A stretch of 40,156 nucleotides of DNA from Deltaproteobacteria bacterium. Its GTDB lineage: Bacteria > Desulfobacterota > DSM-4660 > Desulfatiglandales > Desulfatiglandaceae. Shown here piece after piece: positions 24,612-33,900 of this stretch (position 1 is the first letter of the stretch; the number at the start of each line of letters is the position of its first letter). Below the pieces are notes generated by a model. It saw only the letters and a program-made list of their open reading frames with translations. It did not search any database and was not told where the DNA came from. Position numbers and translations under genes: made by a program. The stretch spans positions 1 to 40,156 of the forward strand of contig QMLQ01000002.1 in the NCBI GenBank assembly GCA_003646815.1. The letters are read 5' to 3'.

Positions 24612-24953
24612 GTGTACCTGCTCATCGCTGTGATCAATAACGAGGAAATCCTTGACGAACTCATGACAGGATGGCTTGACATCGGCATTACCGAAGCCAC
24701 GGTGGTTGAAACAACCGATCTTGTGCAACTGATCAGCACCCATATTCCCATCTTTGCAGGCTTCCGGAGCCTTACCACCGGGGGCATGCCGCATAACAGG
24801 ACCGTATTCACCGCCGTCGAAAAGCAAGAGGTCCTTGATCAGGCTGTTCGTTTCCTCGAAGTCCTCTGTGAAAAAACGGAAAAACCCCGCCAGGGGACCT
24901 ACTTCGTGGTTCCCCTGCTCCATTACGGCCGGCTGGGCCGATCGGGCCCATAA
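24612..24953 (+). CDS. PII-like regulatory protein
   Basis: A 113-aa protein resembling the nitrogen-regulatory PII-like family of small trimeric signal proteins: MYLLIAVINNEEILDELMTG, then GITEATVVETTDLV, IPIFAGFRSL, and TYFVVPLLHYG. It lacks the canonical PII T-loop uridylylation tyrosine region in an obvious form. The start is GTG at 24612 with AAGAGG seven nucleotides upstream. It lies downstream of the antiporter and EIIA genes, so a role in sensing nucleotides or ions for the transporter is plausible, as for other PII-like proteins next to transporters. Family membership is likely but was judged by eye. Confidence 0.65.
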   Translation: MYLLIAVINNEEILDELMTGWLDIGITEATVVETTDLVQLISTHIPIFAGFRSLTTGGMPHNRTVFTAVEKQEVLDQAVRFLEVLCEKTEKPRQGTYFVVPLLHYGRLGRSGP

Positions 24954-24983
24954 GAGAAAAGCCTTTCCCCTGATATTTCCCGC

Positions 24984-26351
24984 TTACGGCGCCTCTTTTC
25001 CCGCCTTTGCCTCTCCAACGAGTTCCAGGACCGCCTTGAAGGTTACGGGTCCTATGAGCTGGTTCAGGGTAATCACCGCCAGCACGATGGTATTAAGGTA
25101 CGTTCCAATTCCCTGGAACTGACGTTCAGCAAGCTGGGCCAGGCCGATGGCTACGCCTGCCTGCGTGAGATAGGCCATCCACGCCATCCGGTTCTGGTAT
25201 GGCGGATCTCTCATAATTGTTCCGGCAAGCCAGGTGGCCAGGAAGATTCCTGCGCACCTGGCAATGGCAATGGAAGAGGCAATGGGCCAGGTCATCTTGA
25301 GGGCCTCCAGATCTAACGAGGCGCCTGCCAGTGAAAAGAAAAGGACAAAGATGGGCAACGAGATGCGCTCCAGGCTTTCGAGAAATCGAAGACCCTCTTG
25401 ATCGAAATTGCGGACAGTGAATCCCGCGCTCATGCATACCAGCAATGGCTCCAGGTGAAGAGAGATGGCAAACTGTGTTTGTATGACCTGATCCAGCCAC
25501 AAAGACCCTTTGACAATCCCGAAGGCAATGAGGAGGAGAAAAAGGGGAAGGTCATGCCCCACTTTCTTGATATAAAATGCGATACCTTTTCCGAAAAGGA
25601 AGCCGACTGCAAGGGAAACAATCATTTCACCCGAGACTGCACTGACGGCATACGCATGAATGCCGGAGCCGGACACCAGCAATACATTGATCAATGCCAG
25701 CACCATAGTAAAAAGCATTATGATGAGGACATCCATGGCAACCGTGATCCCTAAGACTGTCTCTGTAAACACGCCCGAAGCACGGCTTTCACTGATGACA
25801 GCAATCGCTGACGAAGGAGATCGGGCCACCGCGATAACACCAAGGAGCGACGCGAGAGCCGTAACCTGGGCACCGGACATGGTTCGGGTAACCTGAAAAA
25901 ACGATGCCCCCACCAGGACGAAACCAAAAACAAGGCCGAAGACAAAGATGGTGAGAAATGAGATGTTCAATGCTATGGCCTTCAGACGGTTTCGCAAGAA
26001 ATCCACGTGCAGAGATGCGCCGGCAGTCAAAGCGATAAAACTGAGGGCAAGATCATCTACCACGCGCAGCTTCAAAACCGTCTCGTTCGTAAGCAGACCG
26101 GTTACATGAGGTCCGACAATCATCCCAGCAAAAATATACCCGCTTATCAGTGGAATTCTAGCCCTGCGGAGCATTGTTGCTGTTCCGTAGGCCAGCAGCA
26201 GCAAGAACCCCAGGAAAAAGGTACTGAGGCCACCCTGTTGCCATTCAGTCTCTATCCGCGTGGTCCTAATCCACAGGGCCAGCAGAACAAGGATGGTAAG
26301 GAGGAAAACCGGTTCCATCCATCTCTTTTGCGTTTTTTCATGCCAATTCAC
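24984..26351 (-). CDS. cation:proton antiporter, catalytic-type subunit
   Basis: A 455-aa CPA2-like inner-membrane protein with about 13 helices. The inverted-repeat core is visible: YIFAGMIVGPHV near 72-83, VARSPSSAIAVISE near 175-188, and ion-site Asp207 in GITVAMDVLIIMLF. There is no cytosolic TrkA-N domain. The start is GTG at 26351, overlapping the stop of the upstream antiporter gene in a GTGA, with GAGGAA nine nucleotides before it. The coupling suggests that the two products work together. It converges on the PII-like gene. Confidence 0.85.
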   Translation of the reverse strand: MNWHEKTQKRWMEPVFLLTILVLLALWIRTTRIETEWQQGGLSTFFLGFLLLLAYGTATMLRRARIPLISGYIFAGMIVGPHVTGLLTNETVLKLRVVDDLALSFIALTAGASLHVDFLRNRLKAIALNISFLTIFVFGLVFGFVLVGASFFQVTRTMSGAQVTALASLLGVIAVARSPSSAIAVISESRASGVFTETVLGITVAMDVLIIMLFTMVLALINVLLVSGSGIHAYAVSAVSGEMIVSLAVGFLFGKGIAFYIKKVGHDLPLFLLLIAFGIVKGSLWLDQVIQTQFAISLHLEPLLVCMSAGFTVRNFDQEGLRFLESLERISLPIFVLFFSLAGASLDLEALKMTWPIASSIAIARCAGIFLATWLAGTIMRDPPYQNRMAWMAYLTQAGVAIGLAQLAERQFQGIGTYLNTIVLAVITLNQLIGPVTFKAVLELVGEAKAGKEAP

Positions 26352-27550
26352 GGTGTTGCGTTCCTCAAAAGCCGTTCAGTCAAAAACAGCCCCATGATGT
26401 CGTTGAGCAAGACCCCGATCAAGACCAGGCTCACGACCCAGGACGTTCCACTGGATGAAAAACCCCGCTGAAAATCCAGGAGCATGGCCAATGAAAGTCC
26501 CCCCTGGTGGAGAAGGCCCAACCCGGAAAGGCCGGGCAACCGTTCTCCTGCAGTTCCAGCTATACGGGTTGCTATGGCACCTGCTCCTACCTTTACAATT
26601 CCCCGGTACACGCAATAGGCCACCGCAAGCACCGGGACCCAGATCGAATACAACCGCCAGTTGGCCCCCAGCAAAACGAGGAGGAGAACGTAGGCAGGCT
26701 TTTCAACGGTAATCAATATCTGGTAGAGACGCTCTTTTTCCCGGGACATGTTCACAAGAAAAAGGCCTAGGAGAAATGTGAAGAAGAGCGGGCTCATGCC
26801 GAGTACCGAAGACAGGCCGCTTCCCAGGGTCACCGTTGACAGAAGGAGAAGGATCAATTCACTTTCCTGTCTCGGTTCCTTGAGAAAAAAGGCAAGAAGG
26901 AGCACAAGACCCAGACATGAACCGAGCAGAATAATAAACCCGTTTCCAACCTCGCTCAACCACCAGAGATTCGCAGCCGACACCTTCCCAAAAGAAAAGA
27001 ACAATCCGAAGCTAACAAGGGGAACCAACGGTCCGATACTGGAAATACATCTCAGCAACAGCACCAGTTTCCCAAATTTGGGTCCATGTCCAGAAGCTAC
27101 CAGGGCAATCCCGGTTTGGGCCGTACATGCCCCAACAGCCCCCAGCACCAGGGCATCGCCCATATGAACAACATTGCCTGCTCCGGGAAAAAGGCACGCC
27201 GTCAATTGTATTACCCCGAAAATCAGGACAAATGACAAAGTCCCCTCAGTGATGGCGGCGAAAACATAGCCCCGAGGGAATCGCCGAAGCTTTGCCAATT
27301 CGAATTGAAAGCCGAAAATGAGGCCGATCCACCCAAGCAGAAATGCGTGGAGGAAAAAAAGCTCTTTTTGTGCCTCCCTGTCCAGGATATTAAGAAACCA
27401 CGGCCCCAGGAGGAGCCCCAGGAAAAGGAATTCGGAACCGGTGATAGAGAAGGGGCGGGCATAAAACGGCATCCTGAAACGGCGAAAAGTCAAATGATAC
27501 CCGCTGAATGCCAGAAAAACAATGAGCAGGAATGCAAAGGCTAGCTTCAT
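26348..27550 (-). CDS. antiporter-like membrane protein lacking the ion-site aspartate
   Basis: A 400-aa polytopic membrane protein of the same general fold as its neighbour: helices throughout, GACTAQTGIALVASGHG at the position of the discontinuous helix and LLHQGGLSLAMLLD near the C-terminus. Where the partner has GITVAMDV, this one reads RCISSIGPLV (about 167-176), with no acidic residue, so ion exchange by itself is doubtful. The ATG at 27550 is chosen over a TTG two codons upstream; both follow an inverted repeat that places a GGTAG in a hairpin loop. It is coupled to the next antiporter by GTGA and is divergent from tetR. A regulatory or heterodimer subunit is likely. Confidence 0.75.
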   Translation of the reverse strand: MKLAFAFLLIVFLAFSGYHLTFRRFRMPFYARPFSITGSEFLFLGLLLGPWFLNILDREAQKELFFLHAFLLGWIGLIFGFQFELAKLRRFPRGYVFAAITEGTLSFVLIFGVIQLTACLFPGAGNVVHMGDALVLGAVGACTAQTGIALVASGHGPKFGKLVLLLRCISSIGPLVPLVSFGLFFSFGKVSAANLWWLSEVGNGFIILLGSCLGLVLLLAFFLKEPRQESELILLLLSTVTLGSGLSSVLGMSPLFFTFLLGLFLVNMSREKERLYQILITVEKPAYVLLLVLLGANWRLYSIWVPVLAVAYCVYRGIVKVGAGAIATRIAGTAGERLPGLSGLGLLHQGGLSLAMLLDFQRGFSSSGTSWVVSLVLIGVLLNDIMGLFLTERLLRNATP

Positions 27551-27552
27551 AG

Positions 27553-27571
27553 GCAATACCTACCGTATTGC
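27553..27571 (-). promoter_or_regulatory. 7-bp inverted repeat over the antiporter start region
   Basis: GCAATAC (27553-27559) and GTATTGC (27565-27571) are perfect arms with a 5-nt centre. On the minus-strand mRNA the loop is GGTAG, the only Shine-Dalgarno-like sequence, two nucleotides from the ATG context at 27550. It may be an RNA hairpin that controls translation or a DNA operator. Confidence 0.5.
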
Positions 27572-27627
27572 TCCGCCAAAATCCACCCTTTTCCTCTCTT
27601 CGCTCTCACCTTCGCTTTTCTTTTTTC

Positions 27628-27660
27628 TTGACATTCGAACGTTCGTTTGATACGAACGTT
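27628..27660 (+). promoter_or_regulatory. TetR-type operator and promoter for the efflux operon
   Basis: AACGTTCGT (27638-27646) and ACGAACGTT (27652-27660) form a perfect 9-bp inverted repeat with a 5-nt centre. TTGACA at 27628-27633 is the likely -35, with a weak -10 (TACGAA, 27651-27656) inside the operator. Binding would block the promoter, consistent with autorepression by the adjacent TetR protein. A shorter palindrome, CGAACGTTCG, overlaps at 27636-27645. Confidence 0.75.
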
Positions 27661-27683
27661 TGCAATACAACCGGAGGCATTTT

Positions 27684-28334
27684 ATGAATGTGAACCACAA
27701 GGCAGAACATACCCGTGATCGGATACTCGACGAAGCGGAAATCCTTTTTGCCCGCAAGGGGTACCGGGCAGTCAGTATCCGTGAGATCATTCAGGCGGCC
27801 CACTGCAACCTGGCAGCCGTAAACTACCACTTCGGACAAAAAAGAAACCTCTACCTGGAGGTATTCCGCTCCCGCTGGATCCCACGGGCAAAAAGAGTGC
27901 AGAAAGCATTTCGGGAATCCCTGGACAGAGAATCATCCCCTTCACTCGATACCATCGTTCGACTCCTTACCGAGGCATTTATCCAGGGACCATTGAGTGA
28001 AGAAGAACGCCACCTCCATCATCAGCTAATGGCCAGGGAACAGGCGGAGCCGTCCGAGGCCCTGGAGCTGATTGCCAGGGAGGTCATGCAGCCTTTTTTC
28101 AAAGAAATTTCTGCGCTTTTCCAACAGGCTTTACCGGTGGATGTAGAAGAGGGGACCTTGCGCCTATTCCTTCTCAGCATGTTCTCGCAAATCCTCTACT
28201 TCAGTTTCGCACGGGCCGCCGTCACCAGGATTACCGGCCGGGAATATGACCGAGTCTTCAAGGCGCGACTCTCCGATCATATCGTCAAATTTTCCCTGCA
28301 TGGTCTTGAAGCAGTCAAGGGAGAAAAAAAATGA
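27684..28334 (+). CDS. TetR/AcrR-family transcriptional regulator
   Basis: A 216-aa repressor. The N-terminal helix-turn-helix is typical: TRDRILDEAEILFARKGYRAVS, EIIQAAHCNLAAVNYHFGQK, NLYLEVF. The variable C-terminal domain would bind an efflux substrate. The ATG at 27684 has GGAGG eight nucleotides upstream; the earlier in-frame ATG at 27660 lies in the operator. It is the first gene of the efflux operon (4-nt overlap with the outer-membrane gene) and is divergent from the antiporter pair, so it may also affect that promoter. Confidence 0.92.
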   Translation: MNVNHKAEHTRDRILDEAEILFARKGYRAVSIREIIQAAHCNLAAVNYHFGQKRNLYLEVFRSRWIPRAKRVQKAFRESLDRESSPSLDTIVRLLTEAFIQGPLSEEERHLHHQLMAREQAEPSEALELIAREVMQPFFKEISALFQQALPVDVEEGTLRLFLLSMFSQILYFSFARAAVTRITGREYDRVFKARLSDHIVKFSLHGLEAVKGEKK

Positions 28335-29782
28335 AGCAACAGGTTTCAATTGCATTCATCTTGTCCCTTGCGCTCCTGTTCTCGGCCGGATGCATGAAAA
28401 TGGGTCCTGACTTCAAACGACCATCCCCGGGGGTGCAAATTCCTGCTGCATTTCAGCATGATACAACCGGCGGCAATCATGCCCTCTTGCAGGAACCATG
28501 GTGGCGGACATACGGAAACCCTGAGCTTAATTCCCTCGTGGACCAGGCCCTCAAGAACAATTGGGATATCAGGCAGGCAGCTGCCAGGGTCATGGAAGTA
28601 CGCTCCCAGTTTCTCCAGACAAAAGCTGATCGCTTTCCCTCCCTGAATCTCCAGGCCACAGCCCAACGCCAGCGTCAGACCGTTCATATCCCGGTGCCGG
28701 TCTTCCAGGGAACAACAATTCAGATCCAGAATCAGCAAAAAAGGGAGACCACCGATGCATTCAGTCTCTCCCTGCCCCTTTCGTACGAGCTGGACCTGTG
28801 GGGCCGCCTTGCAAGAGCTGAAGAAAGCGCCAGGGCATCTCTTCTGGAGGCCCAGGAAAACCGCCGCGCCATCGCACAGGCCGTTGTGGCTGAAACCGTT
28901 ACCCTTTACTTGAATAGTGAGGCCATAGAGCGGCGTATCCAGGTCCTCCGGGAAAGCATTGAGAGCTATCGCAAGAGCCTGAGACTGGCCCAGTTCAGAT
29001 ATGAACATGGTCTGACCTCCATCCTTGACGTGAGACAGGCACGAAGGATCCTCGCCCAAGCCGAATCATCCCTGCCCGTGCTCCTGCAGGAACTCGGAAC
29101 CGCTCAGCAGAAAATGGCCGTTTTACTTGGTCATTATCCAAGAACCCGGCCGCCCAGAACACATCAATCCGATTATTTCAAAGAACTTCCTCCTGTTCCG
29201 CCGGGGCTTCCCTCTGAACTCCTGCTTCGCAGACCGGATATCATGGCAGCCGAGGCCAGACTTCGAGCCCTCAATGCCCAGGTGGGCCAGGCTCGAGCCA
29301 ACCGTTTTCCCCATATCACCCTGACGGCAAGCTTTGGATATGCCAGCGATGAACTGGCACATCTCCTGCTTCCAGAAAGCAGCCTTTGGAACATGGCCGC
29401 CGGGCTGTTTCAGCCCCTGTTCGATGCGGGAAAACTCAAGGCCCTGGAAAAGGTCGCGCAGGCCAGGTATCGACAGGGACTTGCGGCCTATGCCAAGACC
29501 CTCTTGAATGCCTTTTCAGAAGTGGAAAACGGACTCCTGACTCGCCGGGAACAGCTTGAGCGCAGGAAACGGGTCCTCGTGCTCCTCGAGGAAGCGCGGG
29601 CGACCCAAGTTGTTGCCGAGGGGCGATATAGACGCGGGCTGGTGAACTACATCACTGTCCTTGATGCACAGCAGGCCAGATTTCAGGCGGAAGACAGCCT
29701 GATACTCGTTGATCTGGCTTTACTCACGAACCGGGTTACCCTCTACCGGGCCCTGGGAGGAGGTTGGGATAGAAATGGGTAA
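28331..29782 (+). CDS. RND efflux outer-membrane lipoprotein (NodT family)
   Basis: A 483-aa TolC-like channel of the NodT/OprM type. The N-terminus is a lipoprotein signal with lipobox LLFSAGC (Cys21), then MGPDFKRP. Two outer-membrane efflux repeats follow, with LSYELDLWGRLARAEESARA and, in the second half, LRRPDIMAAEARLRALNAQVGQARANRFP. It forms the exit duct of the efflux pump. The ATG overlaps the tetR stop and the end overlaps the adaptor gene by 8 nt. Confidence 0.94.
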   Translation: MKQQVSIAFILSLALLFSAGCMKMGPDFKRPSPGVQIPAAFQHDTTGGNHALLQEPWWRTYGNPELNSLVDQALKNNWDIRQAAARVMEVRSQFLQTKADRFPSLNLQATAQRQRQTVHIPVPVFQGTTIQIQNQQKRETTDAFSLSLPLSYELDLWGRLARAEESARASLLEAQENRRAIAQAVVAETVTLYLNSEAIERRIQVLRESIESYRKSLRLAQFRYEHGLTSILDVRQARRILAQAESSLPVLLQELGTAQQKMAVLLGHYPRTRPPRTHQSDYFKELPPVPPGLPSELLLRRPDIMAAEARLRALNAQVGQARANRFPHITLTASFGYASDELAHLLLPESSLWNMAAGLFQPLFDAGKLKALEKVAQARYRQGLAAYAKTLLNAFSEVENGLLTRREQLERRKRVLVLLEEARATQVVAEGRYRRGLVNYITVLDAQQARFQAEDSLILVDLALLTNRVTLYRALGGGWDRNG

Positions 29783-30962
29783 ATGGAAGAAACGATTATT
29801 ACAGATCATTGTCACCCTTGCGGTCCTGGCACTCGGGGTGTTCGGTATGCAGAAAATCACTGCCAGCAGGCAGGAAGTAAAACGGAGAAAACCACCCGCC
29901 CTTGTTCCGACCGTGCGGGTCATGAAAATCCAAACAAAATCGCACCGTGTAATCGTTGAAGGAGAGGGAACGGTTCGTCCCCTGGATGAGATCAGGCTGA
30001 TCCCCCAGGTGGGAGGAAAAGTCATTTTCGTTTCTCCCGCCCTTGTAAATGGCGGACAATTTTCCAAGGGGGATATTCTCCTGCGTATCGACCCGGTTGA
30101 TTACCAGCTTGCACTGGCGCTTGCGGAGGCCAAGGTAAAAGACGGAGAGAGCCGGCTCCAGATTGCCCGGGAAGAATCGGCTGCCGCAAAAGAGGAATGG
30201 CGCATCAATCATCCGGCCGGCTCAAAGAAAAACCTGGACCCGCCCCCGCTGGTGGCAAAGGAACCGCAGCTCGCCGCAGCCCGGGCCATGCTGGAAGCCT
30301 ACAGGGCCGATCTCAAAAAGGCCCGGTTGAACCTCGAGCGAACAACACTCAACGCCCCTTTTGACGGACGGGTCATCCAGGAAAATGTCGGAGCAGGCCA
30401 GTTTGTATCACCGGGGCAGGTCCTCGCCACCCTTTACTCCACCGAAGCAGCAGAGGTTGTTGTCCCGCTCGAAGACCCGGATACCTTCTGGTTCCATATC
30501 CCGGGGGTCAGTCCTGGTCAAGGCCCAGGCGCCTCGGTGGAAGTTGTTGCTCAAATAACCGGGAGGACTGTTTCCTTTGAAGGAAGAGTCGTACGTGCTG
30601 AAGGCCAGATAGACCCGAAAACAAGGATGATTCCGGTTGTCATCAGGGTGGAAAAACCTTACATCAAAAGGCCTCCCCTGGCTGTCGGCCTTTTCGTAAC
30701 CGTACGCATAAAAGGAAAGCTTCTCCCTGAATCTGTTCTCATCCCGAGGGCATCCATTCACCAGGACAACATGGTCTGGGTCATGGACAGGGATGGTCAT
30801 CTGCGTTTTCGGAAGGTTAACGTGGCCCGGTTTCAGGGGACCCGGGCATTAGTGCGCAAGGGACTCAAGACCGGAGACCGCATTGTCATCAGTCCCCTGG
30901 AATCCGTTACCGACGGCATGACTGTTCGGACGGTGGACGCGGAGGAGCATGATCTGTCATGA
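29775..30962 (+). CDS. RND efflux periplasmic adaptor (membrane fusion protein)
   Basis: A 395-aa adaptor joining the inner-membrane pump to the outer-membrane channel. It has one N-terminal membrane anchor (LLQIIVTLAVLALGVFGM), a lipoyl/barrel-sandwich domain with GGKVIFVSPALVNGGQFSKG, a helical hairpin, NAPFDGRVIQENVGAGQFV, and a C-terminal beta-barrel and MP domain. The start at 29775 (MGKWKK) is taken because GGAGGAGG lies upstream and the charged start leads into the anchor; an ATG at 29709 would lie deep in the previous gene. Its stop overlaps the pump gene by 4 nt. Confidence 0.92.
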   Translation: MGKWKKRLLQIIVTLAVLALGVFGMQKITASRQEVKRRKPPALVPTVRVMKIQTKSHRVIVEGEGTVRPLDEIRLIPQVGGKVIFVSPALVNGGQFSKGDILLRIDPVDYQLALALAEAKVKDGESRLQIAREESAAAKEEWRINHPAGSKKNLDPPPLVAKEPQLAAARAMLEAYRADLKKARLNLERTTLNAPFDGRVIQENVGAGQFVSPGQVLATLYSTEAAEVVVPLEDPDTFWFHIPGVSPGQGPGASVEVVAQITGRTVSFEGRVVRAEGQIDPKTRMIPVVIRVEKPYIKRPPLAVGLFVTVRIKGKLLPESVLIPRASIHQDNMVWVMDRDGHLRFRKVNVARFQGTRALVRKGLKTGDRIVISPLESVTDGMTVRTVDAEEHDLS

Positions 30963-33900
30963 AAAGCATTATTAACTGGTTTACCAACAACCATGTGGCT
31001 GCCAATCTGCTCATGATGTTTCTCCTGCTGGCCGGGACTGTTACCGCCTTCACCATAAAAACAGAGGTCTTCCCCGAGACGGCCACAGATAAAATTTCCG
31101 TCACCGTTGAATATCCCGGGGCCTCCCCCGAAGAGGTGGAAGAAGCCGTTATCAGGAGGGTGGAAGAAAGGGTCGCAGGTCTTACCGGCATTAAACGGAT
31201 TGATTCGATTGCCAGAGAAGGCTTCGCCAGCATAACCATTGAAGTGATAGAGGGCTGGGATCTTAAGAAACTCCTGGACGAGGTGAAATCCGAGGTAGAC
31301 AGGATTACTACCTTCCCAGAAGAAGCGGAAAAACCGGTCATCAGGGAGATAACCAGGATAACAGAAGTGATCAGCGTTGCCGTCTTCGGAGATGTACCCG
31401 AACGGACAATAAAGCAATTGACGGAAAAGATGAAGGACGATATCACCAATCTCCCGAATATCACCTATGCCGAGATTTTTGGGGTCCGCACCGGTGAAAT
31501 ACACATTGAAATTCCGGAAAAAACCCTTCGCCGCTACAACCTCACCCTTGGAAGAGTGGCGGAGCTTGTCAGGAAAGCCAGCATGGACCTTCCTGCAGGA
31601 AACATCAAATCCGTCAGTGGAGAGATCCTTGTCCGGACCAAGGGCCGGCGCTATCATGCCAGCGAATACCGGGATATCGCGATCATCACCAGCCCGGAAG
31701 GAGGCAAAGTTACCTTAGGGGATATCGCCACCTTGCGGGACGGATACGAGGACGTTGACCTTTTCACCCGGTTCCAGGGAAAACCCGCAGCCGTGATCCA
31801 GGTTTTCCGGGTGGGCAATCAGAACGCCCTCGAAGTGGCATCAGCGGTAAAACAGTACATTGCGACAATTAGACCCAGCCTCCCGGCTGGTGTGAGTATC
31901 GCCTTTTACCAGGACATGTCCAAGATCCTGAAGAGCAGGATCCGCCTCCTGCTCAAGAACATGGCCTGGGGGCTCCTGCTGGTCGCCATCCTCCTGGGTA
32001 TCTTTATGGACGTCCGCCTCGCGTTCTGGGTCACCCTTGGAATCCCGATCTCCTTTCTGGCCGCCCTGTGGGCCCTGCCCTATTTCAATGTATCAATCAA
32101 CATGGTCTCGCTCTTTGCCTTCATCATGGTCCTCGGAATCGTGGTCGATGATGCTATTGTTATCGGTGAAAACATCTTCCGCAAGCGGGAAAATGGCGTG
32201 GGATCTTTGCCCGCGGCAGTGGAGGGGGCCGTTGAAGTGGGAAGGCCCGTGATTTTTTCCGTGCTCACCACAGTGGTGGCCTTCTGGCCGTTACTCATGG
32301 GCACCGGCACCATGGGAAAAATCATGCGGAACCTTCCCATCGTGGTCATCCTCGTCCTGCTGGCCTCACTTGCCGAATCCCTCCTGATCCTCCCCTGCCA
32401 TCTCTCGCGGAGCAAGGGCGGACAGAACGGGGAAAAACGAATGTCACGGTGGCTCAGGCGCTTTGTAAACGGTCCGTACAAGAGACTCCTTGGTCTCTGC
32501 CTGCGCTGGCGATATACCGTCGTAGCCGTGGGGATTGCCATGCTTCTTCTGACCGCCGGTGTCTGGATGGGAGGATGGCTCAAATTTACCTTTTTTCCGC
32601 GCGTGGAAAGCGATGTTCTCACCTGCTCTCTCACCATGCCGGTGGGCACGCCTGTTGAACGCACGGTGCAGATGGTCTCCCGAATTGAGCAGGCTGCCAA
32701 GGATTCCCTGGAAGCGCTTGACAAGGATCGCCCGGAAGGCGCTCCTCCTCTTTTTCAGTACAGCGTATCTCTGGTGGGGATGCAGATAGCTGGCCACGGT
32801 CCCCAGGGCGGACGTGCGCAGGTTGGGGGGCATCTCGCTCAGGTCTTTGTACAGCTCCTTGAAGGAGAAAAAAGGGATGTAGGCGCAACCAGACTTGCCA
32901 ACGTGTGGAGGAAAAAGGTCGGAACCATCCCAGATGCCGAATCCATCACCTTTCAGAGTGAACTGTTCAGCGCAGGAACCCCGGTTGAAGTCCATCTTTC
33001 ACTGGATAAACATTCCCAGCTCATCGCAGCCGCAAACGATCTGAAGGCGGAGCTGAAACAGTATCCGGGCGTTTTTGATATCAATGACAGTTATGTGCCG
33101 GGGAAAACAGAGATGCAGATCAAACTCAAACCCGCCGCGCGAAGCCTCGGTCTCACCCTCAATGATCTCGCCCGTCAGGTCAGGAGCGCCCTGTACGGTG
33201 CCGAGGCCCTGCGCCTTCAGCGGGACAGGGATGAAGTCAAGGTCATGGTGCGTTATCCCGAATCAGAAAGGAAAGCAATCGGTTCCGTGGAAGATATGCG
33301 CATTCAGGCCCCTGACGGTGCCAGAATACCGTTCGGGGAAGTGGCCCTGGTCCGGATGGCCAGGGGGTATGCCTCTATCCAGCGGGCCCAGCGCCGCCGC
33401 GTTATCAAAGTAACGGCCGATGTTGATGAAAATGTGGCAAACGCCAATGAGATCAGAAAGGACCTCGAGCGCCATTTTCTGCCCCGGCTGCAGCAGGAAT
33501 ATCCCGGCCTCCGGTACACCATGGAAGGCGCGGGCAAGAATCAAAAGGAATCCATGGCGGACATTATTGACGGTTTTATTATCGCCCTTTTCTGTATTTA
33601 CACGTTGCTTGCCATCCCGTTCAAATCCTTTACCCAGCCCTTTATTGTCATGCTTGCCATCCCTTTCGGCCTGGTGGGCGCCGTGGCAGGACATCTCCTG
33701 ATGGGCTTCAACCTGTGTTTTATCAGTCTGTTCGGCATGGTGGGATTGGCCGGCGTGGTGGTTAATGATTCCCTCGTACTCATTGATGCGACCAATCGCC
33801 TGCGAAACGAGGGAGCTGCGTCTCATGAGGCCATCGTAACTGCCGGGGGGCTCCGCTTCAGGGCCGTTATCCTCACCTCTCTTACCACATTCGCGGGGCT

